From contig MNXP01000010.1 in NCBI GenBank assembly GCA_001872625.1, forward strand, positions 1 through 33,637: a stretch of DNA of 33,637 bases, in the 5' to 3' direction. Shown one piece after another: positions 8,665 through 17,091 of the stretch. Positions within the stretch are counted from its first letter, which is position 1; every line of letters begins with the position of its first letter. The notes beneath the pieces were generated by a model, which was not told where the DNA came from, did not search any database, and saw only the letters and a list, made by a program, of their open reading frames with translations. Source of the stretch: Bacteroidetes bacterium CG2_30_33_31. Lineage in GTDB: Bacteria > Bacteroidota > Bacteroidia > Bacteroidales > UBA1556. A program made the position numbers and the translations under genes.

Positions 8665-9200
8665 TTATGAAAAGCTATAAATTATTCTTTATAATATTTG
8701 CAATTTCTTATATTACTGCAAGTTGTGGTAATGATGCTGAAGTAAAACCTATTGAAATTGACCAAGCTAAAGTGGAAAAAATAATTGAAGAAACTAATAG
8801 AGTAAATATTAAAATTGAAGATGAACAGATAGACGATTATCTTAGAAGAAGAGCTTGGAAATTTAATCATACTAAGTCGGGATTGCGTTATAAAATTTAC
8901 AAGCAAGGTTCTGGTTTACAGCCAAATGCAGGTGAAATGGTTTTCCTCGATTATACTATTAATCTAATTCGTGGCGATTTAATGTATTCTTCGCAGACCG
9001 ATGGTCCGATGATTTTTAAAATTGATAAAGATGATGTTGTGAGTGGGCTAAATGAGTTTGTGAAAATGATGAGAGTAGGAGACAAGGCAAAGCTTATTGT
9101 ACCTTCATATCTTGGTTTCGGAGCTACTGGCGATGACAAAAAAATTCCGGCTCGCGCCACTCTAATCTACGATCTAACTCTAAGAAAAATTGCCAAATGA
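8661..9200 (+). CDS. FKBP-type peptidyl-prolyl isomerase lipoprotein
   Basis: This 179-aa protein begins with a lipoprotein signal peptide ending in the lipobox YITASC, with Cys22 the lipidated residue. Positions 23-70 are a charged linker. An FKBP domain (about 71-179) contains GLRYKIYKQGSG, GEMVFLDYTI, a GLNEFVKMMRVGDKAKLIVPS-like core and LGFGATG with IPARATLIYDL. FKBP lipoproteins assist folding of exported proteins in the periplasm. The start is the ATG at 8661, overlapping the nrnA stop; a second ATG two codons on is possible. It converges with the TAXI/TerB gene. Confidence 0.9.
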   Translation: MIMKSYKLFFIIFAISYITASCGNDAEVKPIEIDQAKVEKIIEETNRVNIKIEDEQIDDYLRRRAWKFNHTKSGLRYKIYKQGSGLQPNAGEMVFLDYTINLIRGDLMYSSQTDGPMIFKIDKDDVVSGLNEFVKMMRVGDKAKLIVPSYLGFGATGDDKKIPARATLIYDLTLRKIAK

Positions 9201-9234
9201 CAATTTGATTTTCATTTAAGTAATGATTTCAATT

Positions 9235-11103
9235 TTATTCGCGGTTTTTCAAGCCTTCTTCAAAAATTTTGGTGATTAATTCCATATCATTCAAATGTTT
9301 AGGCTTGATAACTACCGAAAAAATCTTCATAGATCGATATTGCGAGGAAATAATTTCGGCATAACGTTCTGAATAATAAGGAACTGACAAATATGCATAA
9401 CCCCCAGCAATTTTCTCTCTGCTTAGTTTGCTTAATAATTTTGCCATAGACTCATCTTGTTCGTTGGTCTGAGGTACAATAGCAACTTTATAAATTTCAA
9501 GATCATCATTTTTGTTGAGATATTCAGCAATTTGACCTTCCAGTTCATCAAGTATTAATTTTTCTTCCTCTGTTACAACTTCGTCAATATTTACCAGAAG
9601 ATTGAAAACATCTCTAAGTTGGTTAACTTGCTCTTCTTGAGGCTTTGTATATAAATAATTAGTCATTGCTAATTTTATTTTTTCATATCTATCACCGCTT
9701 TCCAAAGAATATTTTTTAACATCATCCCAATCGATTTTTATATCCCAATGGTCGGCGAAAGATTGTATAAAATCCTTTTCACGCTTGTCAAGGTTTTCAT
9801 CAACCATAGCCATTCTGCCAAGAATTTCAATTATTTTATCGGCACCGTTAGGTCTGAAAAATAGTTTTGCTAAATCGCCAGCTTCCTTACTTTCTAATTT
9901 TAGTGCTTGTTTTAACAAGGCAAAAAATCCAAGATTTTTGTTCATGGCAACAAAAAGTCCCATTCCTATTAAGGCACTTACAGAGCTGGCTAAAATCCAC
10001 ATTAAATTAGCTGAAAACTGAGGCATACCACCATCGTGAAAGTTTTTAAAGGCAAATGACCCATTGATTATTATGCTAATAAACATTGCTGAAATGGAGA
10101 TACTTTCTGCAACCAACTTTTCATGTTTGCGTTTCCATAATTTGTTGATAATGAAATATATCTGAATCAAACTAAGTAATGCTGCAATATATGCTAACAG
10201 TAGAGAGAAAAAGTCAATTGAGATATATTTCTCTTTGTAAACGGGCCAATCAATTCCATCCATATCCGAAAAATCGACACTTATCCACTTCCTATGTGAT
10301 AGCTTATTTTTCTGTATTCCTTTAAGATTACCCTTTAAATCATTGTAAAGCAAGTCAATTTCTTTTGATTGTTGTTGACTAAGATTTTTGGTATTAATTG
10401 CTAAAAGAGATTTCACCGAAAAAGTTGTAACATCTTTGCTCATCCATGGATAAATCTTTTTGTTAATGAACTTCGCTTTATAAAAATCTTTGAGTTGCTT
10501 ATTATCGATATCTACAAGTTTAATAATATCACGCAGCCCAGAAGATAATGATTTCAGTAAATTTGATGGTGCAGCGCCTACATAAAAAAAGGCATCTATA
10601 CTGTCGTGTAAAAGTGCTTTCAGACATTGGTCGAAAGGAATGTTATAATCTTCCCATTTTAACATGGTCTTCGACTTTATAACTTGAGCAGTAACATAAG
10701 TTCCAGAGTTTATTGAGCCAATACCTACCTTTTTATTTCTAAGGTCATTTAGCGAATTTATTACATTATTATTTTTTGTTATAAGATGAATTTCTTCATC
10801 GTAGAGTGGTAGAAATATTTTTATATATTTCTTAATATCAGGATTTTCCATCTCTTTGTATAGCAAAACATCATACTGAAGAAAGGCAATTTGAACACTA
10901 TCTTTTATCAGTCTATTGAAGTTATCGATGCTGCCACCCGAAGGTAAATTTTTTATGTTTACATCAGTATTATTAGTTATATCTTTTGTAAATTGATGGT
11001 ATATTTCACCATTTACACCTGACGATACTTTAAGTTGTGCGTTGCCAATATTGGTATAAAAGACTAATAAACATATTGATATAAAATAAATAATTGTCTT
11101 CAT
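9235..11103 (-). CDS. TAXI-family binding domain fused to membrane helices, a TerB-like domain and a C-terminal unknown domain
   Basis: This 622-aa multidomain protein starts with a signal peptide (residues 1-22). Residues 23-285 look like the TAXI/NMT1-type solute-binding fold of TRAP transporters: LKVSSGVNGEIY, NLPSGGSIDNFNRL, IAFLQYDVL and KKVGIGSINSGTYVTA. Three membrane helices follow (about 297-320, 331-350, 364-387). A cytoplasmic TerB-like helical region (about 425-525) has two acidic repeats, MVDENLDKREKDF and NIDEVVTEEEKLI. The end (about 536-606) has a beta-alpha pattern reminiscent of a SPOR-like domain. No TRAP permease gene is adjacent, so it may be a periplasmic ligand sensor rather than a transporter part. 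A TATATTTG element sits 23 nt upstream of the gene. Domain names are by pattern only. Confidence 0.75.
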   Translation of the reverse strand: MKTIIYFISICLLVFYTNIGNAQLKVSSGVNGEIYHQFTKDITNNTDVNIKNLPSGGSIDNFNRLIKDSVQIAFLQYDVLLYKEMENPDIKKYIKIFLPLYDEEIHLITKNNNVINSLNDLRNKKVGIGSINSGTYVTAQVIKSKTMLKWEDYNIPFDQCLKALLHDSIDAFFYVGAAPSNLLKSLSSGLRDIIKLVDIDNKQLKDFYKAKFINKKIYPWMSKDVTTFSVKSLLAINTKNLSQQQSKEIDLLYNDLKGNLKGIQKNKLSHRKWISVDFSDMDGIDWPVYKEKYISIDFFSLLLAYIAALLSLIQIYFIINKLWKRKHEKLVAESISISAMFISIIINGSFAFKNFHDGGMPQFSANLMWILASSVSALIGMGLFVAMNKNLGFFALLKQALKLESKEAGDLAKLFFRPNGADKIIEILGRMAMVDENLDKREKDFIQSFADHWDIKIDWDDVKKYSLESGDRYEKIKLAMTNYLYTKPQEEQVNQLRDVFNLLVNIDEVVTEEEKLILDELEGQIAEYLNKNDDLEIYKVAIVPQTNEQDESMAKLLSKLSREKIAGGYAYLSVPYYSERYAEIISSQYRSMKIFSVVIKPKHLNDMELITKIFEEGLKNRE

Positions 11104-11125
11104 AAGTTTTGATGATTTGGATTAG

Positions 11126-11133
11126 CAAATATA
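11126..11133 (-). promoter_or_regulatory. -7 promoter element (TATATTTG) for the TAXI/TerB gene
   Basis: It matches TAnnTTTG on the minus strand, 22 nt ahead of the ATG at 11103. It indicates that this gene is transcribed separately from carB, which ends at 11231. Confidence 0.5.
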
Positions 11134-11230
11134 ATTTTTTATCATTTCAAATTTTCTTCAATTTTCAAAAGTTGATTTTTATTAGTAAAAGCATAATTAA
11201 TTACTCATGTTGAGCTTAATATAATTCTTC

Positions 11231-14200
11231 TCAAACAAAATATTCTCCTAAAGATTTAACAGAAATATCTTTATTTTCGATACTGCAAAATGCTGTAATA
11301 TAAGCAGAAGCCAATCGAGCATTAGTAATTAAGGGAATGTTCAAATCTACCGCTGCCCTTCTAATTTCATAATCATTATTTAATTCAGAATCGCTCAAGT
11401 TTTTTGGAATATTCACCACAAAATCTATTAGTTTATTTTTCATAAAGTCAATTGCTGTTGGACTTTCGTGACTGTCAGGCCAGTTTAAAATCATTGCATC
11501 AGTATCATTTGCTTTTAAAAAATCAGCCGTTCCTTGTGTTGCATAAAGCTGTAAACCTTTATTTTTCATCAGTTTACAGGCTTTAAGAAGTTCAATTTTC
11601 GACCTTATATCGCCTGAAGAAATTAAAACACCTTTTATAGGAATTTTATATCCAACTGAAATCATAGCTTTTAGCACAGCTTCATAGTAATCATCTGAAA
11701 TACAACCAACTTCACCGGTAGATGACATGTCAACACCAAGAATTGGATCAGCTTTTTGAAGTCGTGAAAATGAAAATTGTGATGCTTTAATGCCAATATG
11801 ATCAATATCGAAAATTGATTTTACAGCTGTGCTTATTTCCAATCCCAGTATGGCTTGAGTAGCTTTTTCAATAAAATTTTCGTTAAGAATTTTTGATACA
11901 AAAGGGAATGAACGTGATGCTCTCAAATTGCATTCTATAACCTTGATATCATTATCTTTAGCAAGAAATTGTATGTTGAAAGGACCTGTGATATTAAGCT
12001 CTTTCGCGATGGCTCGCGAAACTCTCTTAATTCTTCTAATTGTCTCAATGTAAAGTTTTTGTGCTGGAAAAACTAAGGTTGCGTCACCAGAATGTACTCC
12101 CGCAAATTCAATGTGTTCGCTGATTGCATAAATTTTTATTTCTCCTTTCATGGCAACTGCATCAAACTCAATTTCCTTTGCCTGGCTAATAAATTCACTT
12201 ACTACCACTGGATAACTCTTTGATATTTTGGCGGCGAGTTTTAAAAATTTATCCAATTCAGACAAATTAGAGACAACATTCATCGCGGCACCAGAAAGTA
12301 CATAAGACGGACGTATAAGTACTGGAAATCCAGTAGTTATAGCAAAGTTATTGGCATCTTCAATGGTCGTCAACTCTTTCCATTTGGGCTGATCAATATT
12401 TAAACTATCAAGCATCGACGAAAATTTATGGCGGTTTTCGGCTCTGTCGATTGAAATTGGTGAAGTACCTAAGATGTTGACATTTTCCTTAAATAATCTG
12501 TTTGCAAGATTATTAGGAATCTGTCCGCCAACAGAAACAATTACACCTTTAGGCATCTCAAAATCAATTATATCCATGATTCGTTCAAAGCTCAATTCAT
12601 CGAAATAAAGCTTGTCCGACATGTCAAAATCGGTACTCACAGTCTCTGGATTATAGTTTATAATTATCGATTTATACCCATTTTTTCTGATAGTTTTTGC
12701 GGCTTGAACGCTACACCAATCAAACTCCACACTGCTGCCTATTCTGTAAGCGCCAGAGCCTAAAACTATTATAGAGTTATTTTCATTATCTCTTTCAATA
12801 TCATTTTGACTTCCATGATATGTAAGATAAAGATAATTGGTCTTTGCAGGATACTCGGCTGCCATGGTGTCTATTTGTTTAATCGATGGTAGAATTCCAA
12901 GATTTTTTCTATAGGCTCTTACTCTCAAGAGGTCGGAGGCAATTGCTTCATTGCTACTTTTAATCACTGCTCTCGCAATTTGAAAATCAGAAAAACCTGC
13001 TTTTTTAGCAGTTAATAAATCACTATAATTAATGTTTTCTAAAATATTAATATTTAGTAAATTATGTTCAATATCAATAATGTTTTTAAGTTTATAAAGA
13101 AACCAATTATCTATACCAGTAAGCTCATGAATTTTGTCAACAGAAAGTCCATTTTTTAGTGCTTGTGCAATTACAAAAATTCGCATATCGGTTGGTTTAG
13201 TGAGTTCTGTTTCTATATCACCTTCTGCTAAATTTTGGTTACCTGTGAATCCATGCATGCCTTGTCCAATCATTCTAAGGCCTTTTTGTATCACTTCCTC
13301 AAAACTTTTACCGATTGCCATTACCTCACCAACAGACATCATCGAAGATCCTAAGTGTCTTTCTACCCCACTAAATTTCGCCAAATCCCAGCGAGGAACT
13401 TTACAGACAATATAATCCAAAGCCGGTTCGAAAAATGCAGAAGTTGACCCAGTTACAATATTTTTTAACTCCACCAGATTGTAGCCCAGGCCTAATTTTG
13501 CAGCAATGAATGCAAGAGGATATGCTGTCGCCTTTGATGCTAAAGCACTTGAGCGCGATAATCTTGCATTTACTTCTATTACTCTAAATTGCTCTGAGTT
13601 TGGATCCAAAGCAAATTGCACATTGCATTCGCCTATTATACCAAGCTTTTTAGCTATCTTTATTGAGGTTTTTCTTAGTTTATGATATTCTGAATTGTTA
13701 AGTGTTTGCGATGGAGCCACAACAATACTTTCACCAGTGTGAATTCCCAAAGGGTCGAAATTCTCCATATTGCAAACTGCTATGCAATTGTCGAAGGAAT
13801 CTCTAACAATTTCATATTCAATTTCTTTCCATCCTTTTAGTGATTCTTCTATTAATATCTGTGGTGAATATGCAAAAGATATGCTGGCCCTTTCTACTAA
13901 ATCCTTTTCATTAAAGCAAAACCCACTTCCTTTGCCTCCTAAAGTAAATGCTGACCTCATTATAATTGGATATCCTACTTCATCTGCAACTTTCAAGGCC
14001 TCTTTCACATTTAACGCTGAGCCACTTTTAGGTGTGGAAATATTTAGGTTCCTTAAGAAATCAGCAAAAAGTTGCCTATCTTCTGTTAATTTTATAGTTT
14101 CGATACTTGTACCTAAAATATTAATATTATGCTTTTTAAAATAGCCTTCTTTTTCTAATTCAAGCCCGCAATTTAGTGCTGTCTGACCCCCGAAGCTTAG

Positions 14201-14458
14201 CATTATACCATAAGGTTTTTCTTTCTCAATGACCATTTTTACAAAATCGGTAGTTACCGGTAGTAGATATACTTTGTCGGCAATCTCCTCTGAAGTTTGT
14301 ACAGTAGCAATATTTGGATTTATTAATATTGAAATTATGCCCTCTTCACGCAAGGCTTTTAAAGCTTGAGTTCCGGAGTAGTCAAATTCACCAGCTTCGC
14401 CAATTTTTAAAGCTCCTGAGCCCAATAAAAGTACTTTTTTAATCTTGTTATTCTTCAT
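11231..14458 (-). CDS. carB: Carbamoyl-phosphate synthase large subunit
   Basis: At 1075 aa it is the full length of CarB. It has the duplicated architecture: first ATP-grasp half (carboxyphosphate synthesis), an oligomerisation region, second ATP-grasp half (carbamate phosphorylation), and a C-terminal MGS-like allosteric domain. Visible signatures are LLLGSGALKIGEAGEFDYSG at the N-terminus, SFGGQTALNCG, LGGKGSGF, VIEVNARLSRSSALASKATA and, in the second half, IVLGSGAYRIGSSVEFDW and VIECNLRASRSFPFVSK. With CarA it makes carbamoyl phosphate from glutamine (or ammonia), bicarbonate and 2 ATP for arginine and pyrimidine synthesis. The start lies 2 nt after the carA stop. Confidence 0.98.
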   Translation of the reverse strand: MKNNKIKKVLLLGSGALKIGEAGEFDYSGTQALKALREEGIISILINPNIATVQTSEEIADKVYLLPVTTDFVKMVIEKEKPYGIMLSFGGQTALNCGLELEKEGYFKKHNINILGTSIETIKLTEDRQLFADFLRNLNISTPKSGSALNVKEALKVADEVGYPIIMRSAFTLGGKGSGFCFNEKDLVERASISFAYSPQILIEESLKGWKEIEYEIVRDSFDNCIAVCNMENFDPLGIHTGESIVVAPSQTLNNSEYHKLRKTSIKIAKKLGIIGECNVQFALDPNSEQFRVIEVNARLSRSSALASKATAYPLAFIAAKLGLGYNLVELKNIVTGSTSAFFEPALDYIVCKVPRWDLAKFSGVERHLGSSMMSVGEVMAIGKSFEEVIQKGLRMIGQGMHGFTGNQNLAEGDIETELTKPTDMRIFVIAQALKNGLSVDKIHELTGIDNWFLYKLKNIIDIEHNLLNINILENINYSDLLTAKKAGFSDFQIARAVIKSSNEAIASDLLRVRAYRKNLGILPSIKQIDTMAAEYPAKTNYLYLTYHGSQNDIERDNENNSIIVLGSGAYRIGSSVEFDWCSVQAAKTIRKNGYKSIIINYNPETVSTDFDMSDKLYFDELSFERIMDIIDFEMPKGVIVSVGGQIPNNLANRLFKENVNILGTSPISIDRAENRHKFSSMLDSLNIDQPKWKELTTIEDANNFAITTGFPVLIRPSYVLSGAAMNVVSNLSELDKFLKLAAKISKSYPVVVSEFISQAKEIEFDAVAMKGEIKIYAISEHIEFAGVHSGDATLVFPAQKLYIETIRRIKRVSRAIAKELNITGPFNIQFLAKDNDIKVIECNLRASRSFPFVSKILNENFIEKATQAILGLEISTAVKSIFDIDHIGIKASQFSFSRLQKADPILGVDMSSTGEVGCISDDYYEAVLKAMISVGYKIPIKGVLISSGDIRSKIELLKACKLMKNKGLQLYATQGTADFLKANDTDAMILNWPDSHESPTAIDFMKNKLIDFVVNIPKNLSDSELNNDYEIRRAAVDLNIPLITNARLASAYITAFCSIENKDISVKSLGEYFV

Positions 14459-14460
14459 GT

Positions 14461-15537
14461 TTATACGTTCTTTCGAATTCTCAAATTATTAATAAATTCA
14501 TCGAATAAAAACTCTGTATCTGTGGGTCCGCCAGAGGCTTCTGGGTGAAATTGTGTTGCGAAAAAAGGTTTTGAAAGATGATATATTCCCTCCACACTTT
14601 TATCATTTATATTTATAAAGAGAGGTTTCCATTCTGGTGGTAGGCTTTTAGAATCAACGGCATAACCATGGTTTTGTGAGGTGATGTATGCTTTATTATC
14701 TATAAGATTTAATACAGGTTGATTATGGCCACGATGACCAAAATTCATTTTATAAGTATCTCCCCCAGCAGCGAGTGCCATCAATTGGCTACCCAAACAG
14801 ATACCAAAGATTGGTTTTGTATTCTCAAAAGCAGTTTTCAAATTTTCAATTGTTGCATGACATTCTTTAGGATCGCCTGGTCCGTTAGAGATAAATAGTC
14901 CGTCATATTCTTCCTTAGTAAAATCATAATCCCATGGTACTCTTTTTATTGTGGTATCAAAATTCAGTAAATGCCTTATAATGTTATTCTTAAGCCCACA
15001 ATCTATAAGAATTATTTTATTTTTACCATTACCATAAATTTTAGGATGTTGAATACTTACAGACTTTACGAGATTAGTTTCTTTAGGAGTATAAAAATCT
15101 ACTTCATTATCTTCAAAAATTATTTTTCCTGGCATGGAGCCTTTTTCACGAATAATTTTTGCCAGAGCTCTTGTATCAACTCCATAAATTCCAGGAACCT
15201 TGTTTGAATTCATCCATTCAGAAAGGCTAATTTTGGCATTCCAGTGACTATAATCTTCAGAAAATTCAGAAATTACAAATCCTGAGAGATGGATTTTGTC
15301 AGATTCAAAATTAATATTTATTGACTCTAATAGTTCATTACCAGGCACTCCATAATTTCCTATAAGAGGATAAGTAGCTACTAATATTTGCCCTTTATAA
15401 GAAGGATCGGTGAGACTTTCCGGATATCCGGTCATGGCAGTATTGAATACTAATTCTCCAGCGACAGATTTTTGATATGCAAAGGAATTACCATGAAAAA
15501 CACTGCCGTCTTTGAGTACTAATTTTGCTTTATGCAT
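14461..15537 (-). CDS. carA: Carbamoyl-phosphate synthase small (glutaminase) subunit
   Basis: This 358-aa class I glutamine amidotransferase supplies ammonia to CarB. The N-terminal domain opens KLVLKDGSVFHGNSF. The amidotransferase domain holds FISNGPGDP, the nucleophile in GICLGSQLMALAAGG, HRGHNQPV, SQNHGYAVD and the His/Glu pair in FHPEASGGPTD. All catalytic residues are present. The ATG at 15537 is the only sensible start. It lies 39 nt after the argR stop, and a terminator-like hairpin fills that gap, so expression may depend on readthrough from argR or on a promoter I cannot see. Confidence 0.98.
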   Translation of the reverse strand: MHKAKLVLKDGSVFHGNSFAYQKSVAGELVFNTAMTGYPESLTDPSYKGQILVATYPLIGNYGVPGNELLESININFESDKIHLSGFVISEFSEDYSHWNAKISLSEWMNSNKVPGIYGVDTRALAKIIREKGSMPGKIIFEDNEVDFYTPKETNLVKSVSIQHPKIYGNGKNKIILIDCGLKNNIIRHLLNFDTTIKRVPWDYDFTKEEYDGLFISNGPGDPKECHATIENLKTAFENTKPIFGICLGSQLMALAAGGDTYKMNFGHRGHNQPVLNLIDNKAYITSQNHGYAVDSKSLPPEWKPLFININDKSVEGIYHLSKPFFATQFHPEASGGPTDTEFLFDEFINNLRIRKNV

Positions 15538-15546
15538 ATTTATGAT

Positions 15547-15570
15547 AAAAAAAAACCGACAATTGCCGGT
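15547..15570 (-). terminator. Intrinsic terminator/attenuator between argR and carA
   Basis: On the minus strand, ACCGGC-AATT-GTCGGT forms a 6-bp stem (one G-U) with a 4-nt loop, followed at once by eight T. It sits between the argR stop (15577) and the carA start (15537), so it may terminate most argR transcripts or attenuate carAB. Confidence 0.7.
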
Positions 15571-15576
15571 AAATTA

Positions 15577-16044
15577 TTAAATAAGAGAGATTACATTGCT
15601 AAACAAATCGCTGAGTTCTGAGAGAAAATCATCGATTTTGTAATTCTCATCAAGAATCAATAAAACAGTATCGTTGCCTGCAACAGTACCAAGTAAACCG
15701 CCAATATTTTTGGCATCTATAAGAGCTCCCACACTATTGGCATAGCCTGGCAAAGTTCTTATTACACCAAGATTTCTTGAAAATTTTAACGACTTAGCGC
15801 CATAAAGAATATCGGGCTCAATACCGCTTTTCTGCCCATTTTCGTCGGGTATAAAATAGATAGTTCCAAAATCGGAAGTATTCTTTCGAGCTACATTCAA
15901 AGTGCTTAAGTCTCTTGATAATGTGGCTTGTGTAATTTCAAAACCTCGACGGTTGAGAATGTTTAATAATTCATCTTGCTTACCTATTTGGCGATGTGAG
16001 ATTATATCTTTAATCTCTTTCAGACGTAAATTCTTTTGTCCCAT
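15577..16044 (-). CDS. argR: Arginine repressor ArgR
   Basis: With a start at the ATG at 16044 the protein is 155 aa, the usual ArgR length. The N-terminal winged-helix DNA-binding domain runs from LRLKEIKDIISHRQIGKQDE to ITQATLSRDLSTLNVA. The C-terminal arginine-binding/hexamerisation domain has GVIRTLPGYANSVGALID and GGLLGTVAGNDTVLLIL, the GT(I/V)AGxDT site for arginine. The frame is open to 16104, but the extra 20 residues (ATG at 16104 or 16062) overlap a TATTTTTG promoter element at 16078-16071 and look unlike the family. Its position directly before carAB suggests it controls them in response to arginine, probably together with its own gene. Confidence 0.93.
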   Translation of the reverse strand: MGQKNLRLKEIKDIISHRQIGKQDELLNILNRRGFEITQATLSRDLSTLNVARKNTSDFGTIYFIPDENGQKSGIEPDILYGAKSLKFSRNLGVIRTLPGYANSVGALIDAKNIGGLLGTVAGNDTVLLILDENYKIDDFLSELSDLFSNVISLI

Positions 16045-16070
16045 ATTTGTATATTTATTCATCTGAGATG

Positions 16071-16078
16071 CAAAAATA
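16071..16078 (-). promoter_or_regulatory. -7 promoter element (TATTTTTG) for argR
   Basis: It matches TAnnTTTG on the minus strand, 27 nt ahead of the ATG at 16044. It lies inside the longer open frame and so decides the argR start. Confidence 0.5.
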
Positions 16079-16171
16079 TGTGAAATGTCAATTTTTATTT
16101 TCAAAATTTAAGAAAGAAATCAACAGAATAAATACGGTTATTAACAGTCTGATTTTGTAAGTAGCAAGTGT

Positions 16172-16196
16172 TTTTGAGTAATTTATTCACTCAAAA
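16172..16196. promoter_or_regulatory. Inverted repeat between argR and ssrA, ARG-box-like
   Basis: TTTTGAGT and ACTCAAAA form a perfect 8-bp inverted repeat with a 9-nt AT-rich centre. The core TGAGT-AATTT-ATTCA resembles the enterobacterial ARG box (TGAAT-N4-ATTCA) but has one extra central base and one change. It could be an ArgR operator in this divergent intergenic region. The distance to the proposed argR start region (about 100 nt) is long for direct repression. Confidence 0.35.
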
Positions 16197-16258
16197 TCTT
16201 ATATGTTGATACACAAAATAATTATTATACAGAGTGTTAATGGATGAATTAAATTATC

Positions 16259-16266
16259 TAATTTTG
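16259..16266 (+). promoter_or_regulatory. ssrA promoter: -7 element TAATTTTG
   Basis: It matches TAnnTTTG and lies 20 nt before the mature tmRNA 5' end. A TTA at 16237-16239 with a 19-nt spacer may stand for the -33 TTG. Confidence 0.6.
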
Positions 16267-16286
16267 CGCTCTGAATAATATTCATC

Positions 16287-16680
16287 GGGGCTGACCGGAT
16301 TTGACAGCAAGATGAAGAGGTTTGTAAGCATGTCGGGCTTTGTGAATGCTGTCCGTTAAATTAGGTTCACGAACATTTAATTGGCGAAAATAATTTTGCT
16401 CTTGCAGCCTAATCGAATAAAGTAGATTAAGCTTAATCCCAGAACCAAGTTTTGGGACAGGACATCTCGCGAAAAGTTTACCTTTTGCTGTTTCGATATC
16501 GAGGTGCTAGTAAGTTAAGGTTAGTTGCAAATAAACTTGGGATTTGCGATGAAAATAACAAGATAAGGTAGAGTTTGGTTGTCTTATGCCGCGCTTTACT
16601 CGAAAACCTAAATAAGAATAAACATGTAGAAAGCTCTCAGCTTCCTTGTTTGGACCGGGGTTCGACTCCCCGCAGCTCCA
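16287..16680 (+). ncRNA. ssrA: tmRNA (transfer-messenger RNA)
   Basis: The 5' end GGGGCTG (16287-16293) pairs with CAGCTCC (16673-16679) to form the tRNA-like acceptor stem with one G-U. The T arm GGGTTCGACTCCC precedes it, and the discriminator is A at 16680. CCA is not encoded (CAA follows), so it must be added. The tag frame GGC...GCC at 16383-16409 reads GENNFALAA and ends with TAA at 16410-16412, close to the Bacteroidota-type GE(N/T)NYALAA tags. Pseudoknot-type stems lie between the tag and the 3' domain. The RNA releases ribosomes stalled on broken mRNAs and marks the peptides for proteolysis. Confidence 0.97.
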
Positions 16681-16692
16681 CAAATTTTTTTT

Positions 16693-16734
16693 ATAAGCCT
16701 CTAATTATAAATTAATTAGAGGCTTATTTTTTTA
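16693..16734 (+). terminator. Strong intrinsic terminator of ssrA
   Basis: A perfect 15-bp stem (16693-16707 with 16713-16727, 5-nt loop) is followed by a T-run to about 16733. It starts 13 nt after the tmRNA 3' end. Confidence 0.9.
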
Positions 16735-16757
16735 TAGGGTAAATTATAACGATATAT

Positions 16758-16925
16758 CTATATTTTCATAGCATTTTTGTTGTCATCGAGGAAGTATTTC
16801 AAATAGAAATTCTGATTCAATTGTTTAAATAATAGTTCAATTTGCAAGTGGAGTTTGTAGATTGCTGCGATTAAATCAGCTTTCAGAAAATTAAGTTGCC
16901 AAAAAGATATATACACTTGCTCATG
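16758..16925 (-). pseudogene. Decayed C-terminal piece of an IS4-family transposase
   Basis: On the minus strand, 16883-16758 reads 41 codons and a stop: KADLIAAIYKLHLQIELL, then FKQLNQNFYLKYFLDDNKNA. This is the Y-(2)-R-(3)-E-(6)-K region of Bacteroidota IS4 (DUF4372-type) transposases, normally close to IAxIYKxRWQIELLFKQLKQNFPLKYFLGxxENA. Tyr and Glu remain, while the Arg is His and the Lys is Asn. A shifted frame upstream (YLFGNLIF, to about 16925) may be the preceding piece, so there is also a frameshift. The rest of the gene and the IS ends are not visible. It is a relic beside ssrA, with no function expected. Confidence 0.6.
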
Positions 16926-17035
16926 GTAATTTGTATTCTAACAAAGCAAAATTACTAAAAAAAGAGTTGGGATGACCTTGGGGTTTCACTTCTCTTAATC
17001 TTTTTGTTGGATAGCAGAAATTATTTAAAGCAAAA

Positions 17036-17066
17036 AAGGTTCGCGTTTTTCACGAACCTTTTTTTT
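17036..17066. terminator. Bidirectional terminator after the tail-fibre-like gene
   Basis: AAGGTTCG and CGAACCTT (17036-17043 and 17053-17060) form an 8-bp stem flanked by A-rich and T-rich tracts on both sides. It serves the minus-strand gene ending at 17092 and could stop plus-strand readthrough from ssrA. Confidence 0.8.
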
Positions 17067-17091
17067 TGTTAGTATATCCACAATAAAAAAA

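Noticed and set aside
13134..14144. Plus-strand frames of 93 and 124 codons inside carB
   Set aside because: Antisense shadows of a fully conserved carB coding sequence.
16045..16104. 20-codon N-terminal extension of ArgR
   Set aside because: It covers a consensus promoter element and makes the protein longer than the family.
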